From Deinococcus marmoris DSM 12784 (GTDB taxonomy: Bacteria > Deinococcota > Deinococci > Deinococcales > Deinococcaceae): a stretch of DNA of 20,798 bases. A model generated the notes under the pieces. The model worked only from the letters and a program-made list of their open reading frames with translations. It had not been told where the DNA came from and did not search any database. Location of the stretch: contig NZ_JNIV01000080.1 in assembly GCF_000701405.1 (NCBI RefSeq), forward strand, positions 1 to 20,798, written 5' to 3'. The stretch's first letter is position 1, and every line of letters begins with the position of its first letter. The position numbers and the translations under genes are program-made. This document shows positions 8,224 through 16,823 of this stretch, piece after piece.

Positions 8224-8583
8224 ATGGCAAAAATCCTGATCGTCGACGACTCCCCCTCCGATATCCGTTTCATGACCGAGGCCCTCAAGGGCACCGCGCA
8301 CGACTGCGTCACCCTGACCGACTCCAAGGGGGTCGAGGCCGCCGTGGAAGCCGAACGTCCCCAACTGGCGCTGCTGGACGTGGTGATGCCCGAACGCAAC
8401 GGCTACGAGACCCTGCGCGCCCTGAAGAAACTGCCCGCCGCCGAGGGCATGAAAGTGGTCTTCGTGAGCAGCAAGGGTGCCGAAACGGACGTGAAGTGGG
8501 GCATGCGGCAGGGCGCAGTCGATTACCTGATCAAGCCGTACACCCCCGAACAGCTCCTGAGCCTGATCGCCCGGCACGTCTGA
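8224..8583 (+). CDS. single-domain response regulator (CheY/PilG/PilH-like)
   Basis: 119 residues consisting of one receiver domain. The acidic pair is Asp8/Asp9 (ILIVDDS), the phosphorylation site Asp52 (LLDVVMPERNG), the switch residue Ser82 (VFVSSKG) and Lys104 (YLIKPY), so it is a competent receiver. There is no output domain. It is the first gene of a Chp/Pil-type chemosensory operon and should receive phosphate from the CheA-like kinase downstream. The ATG at 8224 is chosen because it follows AAGGAAGG and starts the family core (MAKILIVDD); the frame is open further upstream without meaning. Confidence 0.92.
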   Translation: MAKILIVDDSPSDIRFMTEALKGTAHDCVTLTDSKGVEAAVEAERPQLALLDVVMPERNGYETLRALKKLPAAEGMKVVFVSSKGAETDVKWGMRQGAVDYLIKPYTPEQLLSLIARHV

Positions 8584-8588
8584 ACGCC

Positions 8589-9065
8589 ATGACTTCCGAC
8601 GCCGTGACTTCCGCTGCAACTTCCGCTGCGCTCCCGACTACCGAAACCTACCTGCTGTTCCGCAGCGGCGCACGCCTGCTGGCGCTGCCCACCCGGCAGG
8701 CGCGGCAGGTCATGCCGCTGGGCCAGCTCTCGCCGCTTCCGGCGTGCGGCGGCAGCCTGCTGGGGCTGATGGGCGCGCAGGGACGGGCCGTGCCGGTGGT
8801 CAACCTGCCCACGCTGCTGGGCCACCTGCTGGGCGGCATGACCGGGGCGGCCCCGCAGCCGGACGGCACCCGTCTGGGTCTGCTGTGCGAACACGCGGGC
8901 GAGAGTCTGCTGCTGCCCATCGACGAGGTCATCGGCAACGTGAGCGCCGAGGTGCCCGCTGCACAGACGCTGCTGCAAGAGGCCCAACTGGGTGACCACC
9001 ACGCGGCGCTGCTGGGCCTGGGCGCACTGACCGCTGCCATCGCCGGACGCCTCCAGACCGTCTAG
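8589..9065 (+). CDS. CheW-like adaptor (PilI-like)
   Basis: 158 residues with one CheW domain: ETYLLFRSGARLLALPTRQARQVMPLG, the GLMGAQGRAVPVVNLPTLLG core and LLLPIDEVIGNVSAEVP. CheW proteins couple the receptors to the kinase P5 domain in the chemoreceptor array. It begins only 5 bp after the receiver gene. The first about 16 residues are a low-complexity Thr/Ser/Ala stretch (MTSDAVTSAATSAALP), unusual for CheW and possibly a flexible tail. Confidence 0.87.
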   Translation: MTSDAVTSAATSAALPTTETYLLFRSGARLLALPTRQARQVMPLGQLSPLPACGGSLLGLMGAQGRAVPVVNLPTLLGHLLGGMTGAAPQPDGTRLGLLCEHAGESLLLPIDEVIGNVSAEVPAAQTLLQEAQLGDHHAALLGLGALTAAIAGRLQTV

Positions 9066-9118
9066 CCCTGCCCCGAAGCGCAGCCCACAGCCCGTTCAGA
9101 AGTTCAAGGAGTCATCCA

Positions 9119-11377
9119 ATGTCGCAAAACGCCCGCCTGGACCCCAGCCTGATCACCAAGGGACACCGCACGTCCACCAAAGTCGAGAGAGATTCCAAAA
9201 CCACCCGCAGCAGTCTGCTGGGCCGCATCGGGGTGGGTCAGAAACTGGCCCTCACGGCTGGCCTGTTCGCGCTGCCGATCACGGTCCTGCTGTCGCTGAC
9301 CGTCAGTGGTCACCAGCAGGACATCCGCTCTATCGAGCTTAAGCTGGCAGGAAGCAGCCTGATCGATCCTTACGTTCAGGTTCAGAACTCGGTGTCCGAG
9401 TACGTGCGTGCCCAGACGCTGGGCTACGGCTCCACGGCCAAGGTGGCCGCCCAGAACGTCGACCAGACCTTGCAGGCTTTGCAGACCGCGATGACCACCC
9501 AGGGCCTGAGCGCCAGTCAGGCAGCCACCGAACGGCTGGCCGGCCAGTGGAAGGTCTTGCAACAGAGCCGTTCCGATCAGGGCGGCCTTTTCCGGGCCAT
9601 TACCTATCAGCAGTTCAATCTGGAGCAGGTGCTGCCCACCCTGGAGGCCGTGCTGGAAGAATCCACGCTGGCCCTCGATTCCAGCCAGGTTTCCAACTAC
9701 TCCACCCAGACCGCCCTGATCACCCTGCCCAGGGTTCTGGCGCGTCTGAGCAGTCTGGCAGCCCTGGCGCAGTCGCTGGAACTCGTCAAGGGTCAGCCGG
9801 AACTGGTGGACGTGCTGGCACCGCTGTACCGCAACGAGGCCACCCGCGCGGGTGTCGCCCTGGACGACGCCTTCGCGGCGGTCAAGCGCGCCGAGGCCCT
9901 GGACGAGAGTCTGGTCCGCACCCTGGGGGACACCACCCGAAATCTCGAAACCCTGCGGCAGACCATCGCCACCGCCGCAAGTGTGGACCTGAGCAACGCG
10001 GTGGAGGGCCGCGCCAACCTGACGGCGCTGGACTCGGCAGTCGCCCAGGTGGCCAAGGCCATCAAGAGCGGCAACCAGGAAGTGGAGCGTCTGCTGGCCA
10101 CCCGCGAATCGCTGGAGCGCCGCGCCCTGATCCAGAAGCTGCTGGCCGTCGGCCTGATCACGCTGCTGGCCGGGCTGCTGCTGCTGGCCGTGGCCCGCGC
10201 CATCACCAGCCCCCTGCGCCGCCTGGCCGAATCGGCCCGCGCGCTGGAGCAGGGCGATCTGGGCGTGTCGGTGCCCGTGACCACCCGCGACGAGCTGGGC
10301 GTGGTGGGCCAGGCTTTCAACGCCGCGACGGCCAAACTGCGCGTCAACCAGGAGCGGACCGAGACCGAGCGTCAGGACGCCCAGCGCCTCCAGGCCAACG
10401 TCGCGGAGTTTCTGGACGTGACCATGGACATCGCGGGCGGCGACCTGACCCGGCGCGGCAGGGTTTCCGATGACGTGCTGGGCAACGTGGTGGATTCGAT
10501 CAACCTGATGACCGAGGAACTGGCGGACGTGCTGGGCGACGTGCAGCGCGCCTCCGCCTCAGTGACGGGCGGCTCACAGGCCATGCTGGACTCCACCGAG
10601 CAGATCCGTGCAGGGACGCTGATCACCACCGAGGAAACCGGGCGCGTGACCCAGCAGGCCAGCGATATGACGGTGGCCATCCGACAGATGTCGGCCATCG
10701 CGCAGGCGTCCGCCGATTCGGCGCAGCGCGCCCTGAGCGCCTCGCAGACGGGTCAAGAGGCCGTGAGCAGCACCCTGAAGGGCATGCAGGCCATCCGCGA
10801 GTCCTCGCAGGACGTGTCCGTGCGGGTGCAGTCGCTGACCCAGCGCTCCAGGCAGATCGGGGAAATCGTGGACTCGATCGGCCACATCGCCAGTCAGGTC
10901 AACCTGCTGTCCCTGCACGCCAGCATCGAGGCGGCGGGCGCAGGCGAGGGCGGCAAACGCTTTTCCGTGGTGGCCGAGGAAATCCGCGAACTCGCAGACC
11001 TGTCCACCACCGCCGCCGCCAGCATGGCCAGCCTGATCGCCGAGGTCCAGAGCGACGTGCGCGGCGTGGCCCAGAACATGCAGATCAACAGTGAACAGGT
11101 CGAGCAGGGCTACGTGGTAGCCGGACAGGCCGGTGAGGCCCTGCGTGAGATGGCCGAGCTGGCCGGGGTCACGGCGCATTTCGCCACCAACATCTCGGAC
11201 GCCGCGCGCGATCAGTTGCGGGACGTGCAGGGCATGAGCAGCGCGGTCACCCAGATCGCCGACGTCGCCAGGGCCTCGCAACGCTCCGCCGAGACGGGCC
11301 GCGAGGTGGCCGAGCAGCTCCAGGAACTCGCCCAGCGCCTGAACAGCAGCCTGACCCGCTTCCGCCTGCCGGGCTGA
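9119..11377 (+). CDS. methyl-accepting chemotaxis protein, PilJ-like (receptor 1)
   Basis: 752 residues. A short cytoplasmic tail (MSQNARLDPSLI...) precedes TM1 (about 42-62), a mostly helical periplasmic domain (about 65-335), TM2 (about 338-360), a HAMP domain (about 361-412), a second HAMP-like PilJ module (about 428-480, EFLDVTMDIAGGDLTRRG) and the long coiled signalling hairpin to the C-terminus. The hairpin tip (about 584-612) reads IASQVNLLSLHASIEAAGAGE; compared with the usual QTNLLALNA, Thr, Ala and Asn are changed, with His600 replacing Asn. No CheR/CheB docking pentapeptide ends the protein. AAGGAG precedes the ATG. It is a paralogue of the next gene. Confidence 0.92.
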   Translation: MSQNARLDPSLITKGHRTSTKVERDSKTTRSSLLGRIGVGQKLALTAGLFALPITVLLSLTVSGHQQDIRSIELKLAGSSLIDPYVQVQNSVSEYVRAQTLGYGSTAKVAAQNVDQTLQALQTAMTTQGLSASQAATERLAGQWKVLQQSRSDQGGLFRAITYQQFNLEQVLPTLEAVLEESTLALDSSQVSNYSTQTALITLPRVLARLSSLAALAQSLELVKGQPELVDVLAPLYRNEATRAGVALDDAFAAVKRAEALDESLVRTLGDTTRNLETLRQTIATAASVDLSNAVEGRANLTALDSAVAQVAKAIKSGNQEVERLLATRESLERRALIQKLLAVGLITLLAGLLLLAVARAITSPLRRLAESARALEQGDLGVSVPVTTRDELGVVGQAFNAATAKLRVNQERTETERQDAQRLQANVAEFLDVTMDIAGGDLTRRGRVSDDVLGNVVDSINLMTEELADVLGDVQRASASVTGGSQAMLDSTEQIRAGTLITTEETGRVTQQASDMTVAIRQMSAIAQASADSAQRALSASQTGQEAVSSTLKGMQAIRESSQDVSVRVQSLTQRSRQIGEIVDSIGHIASQVNLLSLHASIEAAGAGEGGKRFSVVAEEIRELADLSTTAAASMASLIAEVQSDVRGVAQNMQINSEQVEQGYVVAGQAGEALREMAELAGVTAHFATNISDAARDQLRDVQGMSSAVTQIADVARASQRSAETGREVAEQLQELAQRLNSSLTRFRLPG

Positions 11378-11475
11378 TTTTCTGGCCCCCTCCCCATTTC
11401 TTTCCCGGCCTTCCCGGCCCTGACCACCGCCTTCCAGCCCACAGTGAGCTGCACCAGACCACCAGGAGACCCCAC

Positions 11476-13806
11476 ATGTCACAGAACGCCCGTCTTGATC
11501 CCAGCCTGATTGCCCCCGTCCCTGTCAACAGCGCAGCAAAAGCCGCACGCCCGGTGCGCCAAACAGACAAAGTGAAATCCGGGCTGCTGGGCCGCATGCC
11601 AGTGGGCCTGAAGCTGGCGACCGCCGGACTGCTGCTGGGCCTGCCCTTCGCGGTGGTGCTGGGCATCCAGATCAGCCAGGTCAACGCGGGTGCCGTTCAG
11701 GCGCGTGAGCAGCGGGCCGGGCAGGAAATGCTGATTCCCCTCACCAGCATCCTGCAAAACGCCCAGTTGCTGCGTCTGTCCTCGGTCAACGTGCTGGGCG
11801 GAGCGGCGGGGGCCAAGGCCACCAACGCCAAGCAGCGCGCGGACATGACAGCGGCGCTGGACAAACTCGAAGCCCTGATGAACGAGAACGACTACGTGGA
11901 ACTGGTGGGCGAGATCAGCCAGATGCGCGAGACATTGGGCGCGCTGAACCGGCGGGTGGATGCGGGCAGCGCCAGCGCCGCAGATGTGCAGCAGGCCTAC
12001 AGCGGACTGCTGCAAAACGTCATTACGCCGTATTTCGCAGACATCGCCAACCAGAGCGGCATGAAGCAGACCGACAACCGGGCCGAGGCTGCCCTGGTCG
12101 ATCTGGTCACCAGCATCATGCCGCAGAACATGCCGACCTCCGGGGCCATCGCCTCGGGCACCATTCCGCTGCTCAAGCAGGCCGGAAAACCGGGGAGTGA
12201 AATCAGCGCCACCGTCCGCACCGAGGCGCAGCTCCGCTACGACATCGCCAAGACCGCCAACGACAACATCCTGGCCGGATATGACCGCGCGCTGAGTGGG
12301 CAGAGCGCCGAGAACATGGACAGCGCGATGAACGACAGCCTCCAGGCGGCGCAGGCCAGCCTCAAGGAAAGTTCAGACCGGATTTTCGGGGCCGTCAACA
12401 GCAACCTGCTGTTTCCGCAGCGCGTCGGCATGACGCCCGATCAGCTCACGGCGCTGGTCCCGGCCTTCGCCACGGGACTGTTCGGCGGACTGAATGACAG
12501 CATCGAGAGCCTGGGCACCGTTCTGGCGGCCAAGGAGGCCCGGCGCACCGGCGAGGTGGGCAACCTGATCGCGCTGCTGATCATGGGCGCGCTGCTGATG
12601 TTCACGCTGCTCTTCGTGATCGCGCTGTCGATCACCCGCCCGCTGGCCCGCCTGACCGAGGCCGCAGGCCGACTGTCTAAAGGCGAGCTGGACGTGCAGG
12701 TGGCAGTCAACACCCGCGACGAGCTGGGCAAACTGGGCAACACCTTCAACCTGGCCGCCAGCGAGATGCGCGCCAACGCCGAGCGCGGCGAGAATGAGCG
12801 GCTGGAGTCCATCAAGTTGCAGGGCCACATCTCCGAATTTCTGGACGTGACCATGGACATTGCAGAAGGTGACCTGACCCGGCGCGGCACTGTGACCGAG
12901 GACGTGCTGGGCAACGTGGTGGACTCGATCAACCTGATGACCGCCGAGCTGGCCGACGTGCTGGGCGACGTGCAGCGCGCCTCGACCTCGGTGACGGGCG
13001 GATCGCAGGCGCTGATGCTGTCCACCGATCAGATCGGCCAGGGCACGCAGCTCACCGCCGCCGAGGCCGCCCGCGTGGCCGTGCAGGTGCAGGCCATGAC
13101 CGCCGCCATCCGTGAGGTGGCGCAGCAGGCGCAGAACTCTGCCGAGACGGCCCGCGCCGCGCTGCTGGCCTCGCAGCAGGGCCAGGAAGCCGTGACCGGC
13201 ACGCTGGACGGCATGCAGAACATCCGCCGCGAGGTGCAGGGCGTCGCCAAGCGCATCAAGGGCCTGGGCGACCGCTCCCTCGAAATTCAGGAAATCGTGG
13301 ACACCATCTCGCAGATCGCCCGGCAGACCAACCTGCTGGCCCTGAACGCCAGCATCGAGGCGGCGGGCGCAGGGGAAGCGGGCGGACGCTTCAGCATCGT
13401 GGCAGACGAGGTGCGTAAGCTGGCCGACACCTCCGGGCAGGCCACGGCGCGCATCGCCAGCCTGATCAAGAACGTGCAGGCAGAGATTCAGGACGTGATC
13501 GTGAGTGTGGAAGACGGCACCCGCGAGGTGGAGCAGGGCTACCGCGTCGCCGGGACCGCCGGGGAACGTCTGCGTGAAATCGGCGCGCTGACCCAGCAGT
13601 CCGCCGAGCTGGCCGAGACCATCGCCGCGTCGCAGCGGGCACAGGTGCAGGGTGTGGAAGACATGGGCAGCGCGGTGGAGCAGATCGCCGCCGTCGCCCG
13701 CGACTCGCAGGACTCCGTGACCCAGGGCCGCGCCGCCGCCGAGCAGCTTCAGACCCTGGCCCAGAACCTCAGCGCCAGCCTGACCCGCTTCCGGCTGCCG
13801 TCCTGA
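11476..13806 (+). CDS. methyl-accepting chemotaxis protein, PilJ-like (receptor 2)
   Basis: 776 residues with the same plan as receptor 1: tail starting MSQNARLDPSLI, TM1 (about 46-66), helical periplasmic domain, TM2 (about 363-385), HAMP (about 386-436), PilJ/HAMP-like module (about 454-505) and signalling hairpin. Here the tip (about 609-635) is close to consensus: ISQIARQTNLLALNASIEAAGAGEAGG. The periplasmic domain has little visible similarity to that of receptor 1, so the two should sense different signals. The PilJ module and both protein ends (LTRFRLPS) are nearly identical between the two. The usual Arg in AARAGE is Gly in both. The Shine-Dalgarno is CAGGAG before the ATG. Confidence 0.92.
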   Translation: MSQNARLDPSLIAPVPVNSAAKAARPVRQTDKVKSGLLGRMPVGLKLATAGLLLGLPFAVVLGIQISQVNAGAVQAREQRAGQEMLIPLTSILQNAQLLRLSSVNVLGGAAGAKATNAKQRADMTAALDKLEALMNENDYVELVGEISQMRETLGALNRRVDAGSASAADVQQAYSGLLQNVITPYFADIANQSGMKQTDNRAEAALVDLVTSIMPQNMPTSGAIASGTIPLLKQAGKPGSEISATVRTEAQLRYDIAKTANDNILAGYDRALSGQSAENMDSAMNDSLQAAQASLKESSDRIFGAVNSNLLFPQRVGMTPDQLTALVPAFATGLFGGLNDSIESLGTVLAAKEARRTGEVGNLIALLIMGALLMFTLLFVIALSITRPLARLTEAAGRLSKGELDVQVAVNTRDELGKLGNTFNLAASEMRANAERGENERLESIKLQGHISEFLDVTMDIAEGDLTRRGTVTEDVLGNVVDSINLMTAELADVLGDVQRASTSVTGGSQALMLSTDQIGQGTQLTAAEAARVAVQVQAMTAAIREVAQQAQNSAETARAALLASQQGQEAVTGTLDGMQNIRREVQGVAKRIKGLGDRSLEIQEIVDTISQIARQTNLLALNASIEAAGAGEAGGRFSIVADEVRKLADTSGQATARIASLIKNVQAEIQDVIVSVEDGTREVEQGYRVAGTAGERLREIGALTQQSAELAETIAASQRAQVQGVEDMGSAVEQIAAVARDSQDSVTQGRAAAEQLQTLAQNLSASLTRFRLPS

Positions 13807-13895
13807 GTGGTCTGGAAACACAGCGTGGTCTGGTAACACACGGTGATCTGGAAACGCAGGGGAATCTGAGAATGAGGGGGGGATTGAGAATGTCG
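13807..13895 (+). repeat. degenerate 18-bp tandem repeat, about five units, covering the CheA start region
   Basis: Units begin at 13807 (GTGGTCTGGAAACACAGC), 13825 (GTGGTCTGGTAACACACG), 13843 (GTGATCTGGAAACGCAGG), 13861 (GGAATCTGAGAATGAGGG) and 13879 (about 17 bp, more diverged). The first three are close copies (15 or more of 18). Units 4 and 5 each contain GAGAATG, so two in-frame ATGs (13872 and 13890) lie exactly one unit apart, both candidates for the start of the kinase gene. Confidence 0.75.
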
Positions 13896-16823
13896 GAGAA
13901 CACAGGGATGGACACCAGTGAACAGCGGGGCGAGAACAGCGATCTGCTCAGCAGCTTTTTGCAGGAAGCCGGCGAAGTGCTGGGCCGCATGGACGCCGGG
14001 CTGGCCGGGCTGAGCGCGGGCCTGGCGGGACCGGACGACACGGCGCATCTGGCCGAGCTGGGCGTGCTGGCCCACCGACTGCGCGGCAGCGCAGGGCTGT
14101 ACGGCTTCATGCAACTGTCCAAGATGGCGGGGCTGGCCGAGCGCATGCTGGAAGCCCGGCCCCTGCTGAGCGGGGAAGCCCGCACCGATTATCTGGCACT
14201 GATGACGCACGCCCAGTCCCTGCTGCGTCAAGGGCTGGAGCGCATTGTGGGAGGCGAGCGCGAGACCGACCTGGGACTGGTCTTCGCGCGCGGCGGCGGC
14301 GCAGTGCAGTTGCTGGCCCTGCTGCGCAGCCACCCGGAAGCCTTCAAACCCCGGCCCATTGAGGACCCGCGCCGGATGGTCACCGACGACGAAACCGCTG
14401 CGCTGGACGCGATTCCAGCGGACGGGCACGCCGTTTCGAACCTGGAGCAGGAGCTGCGGCAGTTCTGGCGCGAGAACGCCGAGATCTGGTCCTACTTCGC
14501 CCCCGAAGTGCGCGAACATCTGGGCGGCCTGCGCGCCGAATTAGAAGGTGCGTCTGCTGAACACGGCCCCGATCTGGACGTGATGTTCCGCGCCGCCCAC
14601 ACCGTCAAGGGCAGCTCGTACATGGTGGGCCTGCCCGGTCTGGGCGACTTTGCCCACGGCATGGAAGACCTGCTGGGCGGCGTGCGTGACGGTGTGCTGC
14701 GGCTGGACGGCGGCGCGCGCGAGGTGCTGGAAGCCGCGCTGAGCGGCATGGACCGCATTCTGGACGTGGCCGAGGGCGGCGGCGGCGCAGGTGGCCTGGA
14801 CGCGCATCTGGCGGGCCTCAGCGCCCGCATGGCCGCGCTGGCCGGTGGGCACACGCCCGCTGCTGTGGTTCTGTCGACCTCTGCGGTCCAAATACCCACA
14901 CCTCAGGCCAGCGCACCTGCCCAGGACGTGGCCCCGGCCATCAACCAGGAAACGGCCTCGATCCGCATTCCGGCCCGGCAGATCGAATCGCTGCTGGAAC
15001 AGATGGGCGAACTGGTCACCGTGCGCTCGCGGCTGGGGCAGACGCTGGGACGGCTGGACAACCTCCAGAGCGCCATGCAGGACTCGCAGGCCCGCTTCCA
15101 GCGCACCGTGCGCGATTTCGAGGAACGCCACCTGAACCCCGACATGGTCCGCGCCACACCGGACCGGACCTCTCCCAGAGGCGAGGACGGCGCGGGCAGC
15201 GCCAACCCCTTCGCCGCCAACCCGGCCCAGCAGTTCGACGAACTGGAATTCGACACCTACAACGACCTGAACATCCTGGCGAGAAGCATCACCGAGCTGA
15301 GCGCCGACTTCGCGGAAGTGCGCCGCCGCCTGTCGGACAACGTGGGAGACCTCCAGGGCGACAACGAACTGCTGGGCAAGCTGCTGCGTCACCTCCGGTT
15401 GGACCTGACCCAGACCAGCCGGGTGGCCTTCTCGCAGGCCGCCTTCCGGCTGCGGCGCTGGGCGCGCGACCACGAGGCCCGGTTCGAGTTCATCAGCGAG
15501 GGCGAGGACGTGCGGGTGGACAGCGCCGTGCTGCAACGCCTGAGCGAGCCGCTGATGCACCTGATGACCAACGCGCTTCACCACGGCGTCGGCACTGCCG
15601 AGTCGCGGGCAGAGGCCGGAAAGCCCGCGCGCGGACGGGTCTGGCTGCGCGCCGCCGAGCATCAGAACTTTCTGGAAGTCAGCGTGCAGGACGACGGCCA
15701 GGGCCTGGACCTGGAAGCCGTCGGCAACCGCGCGCTGGAAAAGGGGCTTCGTTCTGTGCAGGAACTCGGCGGCATGTCGGATGAGGACCGGGCGCGGCTG
15801 ATCCTGCTGCCGGGTCTGTCCACCGCTTCCGCCGTCAGCACGGTGGCCGGGCGCGGCGTGGGCATGGACGTGGTGGCCACCGCCGCGCGGCAACTGGGCG
15901 GCGAACTGCTGATCAGCACCCGGCGCGGCGAGGGCACCAAGTTCACGTTGCGCCTGCCAGTCACGCGCCGCGTGATCGACGTGCTGCCGGTGCAGGTGGC
16001 CGGGCGCGAGTTGGGCTTCGCGGTGGGCACCGTGCGCGCCCTGCGTGAAATCCGTGCGGGCGAGGTCCAGCACGGCGAGACCGGCCCGGAACTGTCCTTC
16101 GAGGGCCGCTCCGCACCGATCATCGACCTGCGCGCGATCTGGGGCCAGTCGCAGGGCGGCGAACATGAGGACACCTTCCGGCTGGTGGTGCTGGCCACCC
16201 CCACCGGGGAACTGGCCGCGCGGGTGGACGACTTCGGTCAGATCGAGGAAGTCAGCGTGACGCCGCTGGGCGGGCTGCTCAGCGGGCTGGAATACCTGTC
16301 CGGCACGGCGGTATCGGCCTCCGGCAATGCCTTTCCGGTCCTCGATCCCTCGGGCCTGGGGCGTCTGGCCCGCCGCCCGCAGGACTTCCTGCAAGCCACG
16401 GACGGCAGCGGCGCGGCGGCGAAACGCACCCGCATCCTGCTGGTGGACGACTCGCTGAGCGTGCGCCGTCTGGTGGGCCGCATGCTGGAAAGCGGCGGCT
16501 ACGCGGTAACCACCGCCAACGACGGCCAGGAAGCGCTGGACCTGCTGCAACTCGATCCCGATTTCGGCGCGGTGGTCAGCGATCTGGAAATGCCGCGCAT
16601 GAACGGCTACGAGCTGCTGTCCGCTGTGCGCGCCCGCCCCGCCACCGCCGCGCTGCCCCTGATGATCATGACCACCCGCGCCGGGGAAAAGCACCAGCGG
16701 CTGGCCCTGCAACTGGGCGCGAACGACTACTTCACCAAACCGGTGGGCGAGGCGCTGCTGCTGCGCCGCATCGGCAGCGTTCTGGCCCAGGCCGAGGGTG
16801 CCGCTGCCGGGGTGAGCGCATGA
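13872..16823 (+). CDS. cheA: hybrid chemotaxis histidine kinase, CheA/ChpA(PilL)-like: HPt-HPt-kinase-CheW-receiver
   Basis: 983 residues from the first ATG (977 from 13890, which has the better Shine-Dalgarno-like GAGGGGGG). Order: HPt1 with His68 in AHRLRGSAGLYGF; HPt2 with His243 in AAHTVKGSSYMVG; Pro/Ala linker (330-360); dimerisation region (about 362-515); HATPase with N box LMHLMTNALHHGVG (561-574, Asn567), G1 DDGQGLD (607-613) and G2 VAGRGVGMDVV (658-668); CheW-like P5 (about 697-830); C-terminal receiver with Asp859/Asp860, phospho-acceptor Asp904, Thr934 and Lys956. This is a shorter version of ChpA, which controls twitching and surface sensing. In the N box, Arg and Asp of the usual RNAxDHG are Thr and His. 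Its stop overlaps the next ATG (ATGA). Confidence 0.93.
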   Translation: MRGGLRMSENTGMDTSEQRGENSDLLSSFLQEAGEVLGRMDAGLAGLSAGLAGPDDTAHLAELGVLAHRLRGSAGLYGFMQLSKMAGLAERMLEARPLLSGEARTDYLALMTHAQSLLRQGLERIVGGERETDLGLVFARGGGAVQLLALLRSHPEAFKPRPIEDPRRMVTDDETAALDAIPADGHAVSNLEQELRQFWRENAEIWSYFAPEVREHLGGLRAELEGASAEHGPDLDVMFRAAHTVKGSSYMVGLPGLGDFAHGMEDLLGGVRDGVLRLDGGAREVLEAALSGMDRILDVAEGGGGAGGLDAHLAGLSARMAALAGGHTPAAVVLSTSAVQIPTPQASAPAQDVAPAINQETASIRIPARQIESLLEQMGELVTVRSRLGQTLGRLDNLQSAMQDSQARFQRTVRDFEERHLNPDMVRATPDRTSPRGEDGAGSANPFAANPAQQFDELEFDTYNDLNILARSITELSADFAEVRRRLSDNVGDLQGDNELLGKLLRHLRLDLTQTSRVAFSQAAFRLRRWARDHEARFEFISEGEDVRVDSAVLQRLSEPLMHLMTNALHHGVGTAESRAEAGKPARGRVWLRAAEHQNFLEVSVQDDGQGLDLEAVGNRALEKGLRSVQELGGMSDEDRARLILLPGLSTASAVSTVAGRGVGMDVVATAARQLGGELLISTRRGEGTKFTLRLPVTRRVIDVLPVQVAGRELGFAVGTVRALREIRAGEVQHGETGPELSFEGRSAPIIDLRAIWGQSQGGEHEDTFRLVVLATPTGELAARVDDFGQIEEVSVTPLGGLLSGLEYLSGTAVSASGNAFPVLDPSGLGRLARRPQDFLQATDGSGAAAKRTRILLVDDSLSVRRLVGRMLESGGYAVTTANDGQEALDLLQLDPDFGAVVSDLEMPRMNGYELLSAVRARPATAALPLMIMTTRAGEKHQRLALQLGANDYFTKPVGEALLLRRIGSVLAQAEGAAAGVSA

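Noticed and set aside
12373..13839. 488-aa open frame antisense to receptor 2
   Set aside because: Composition (His, Gln, Gly, Leu) is typical of an antisense reading of a high-GC gene, and the sense frame is a clear receptor.
14541..16712. 723-aa open frame antisense to the CheA-like kinase
   Set aside because: Same reason: long stop-free antisense frames are common in high-GC genes; there is no start context or motif.
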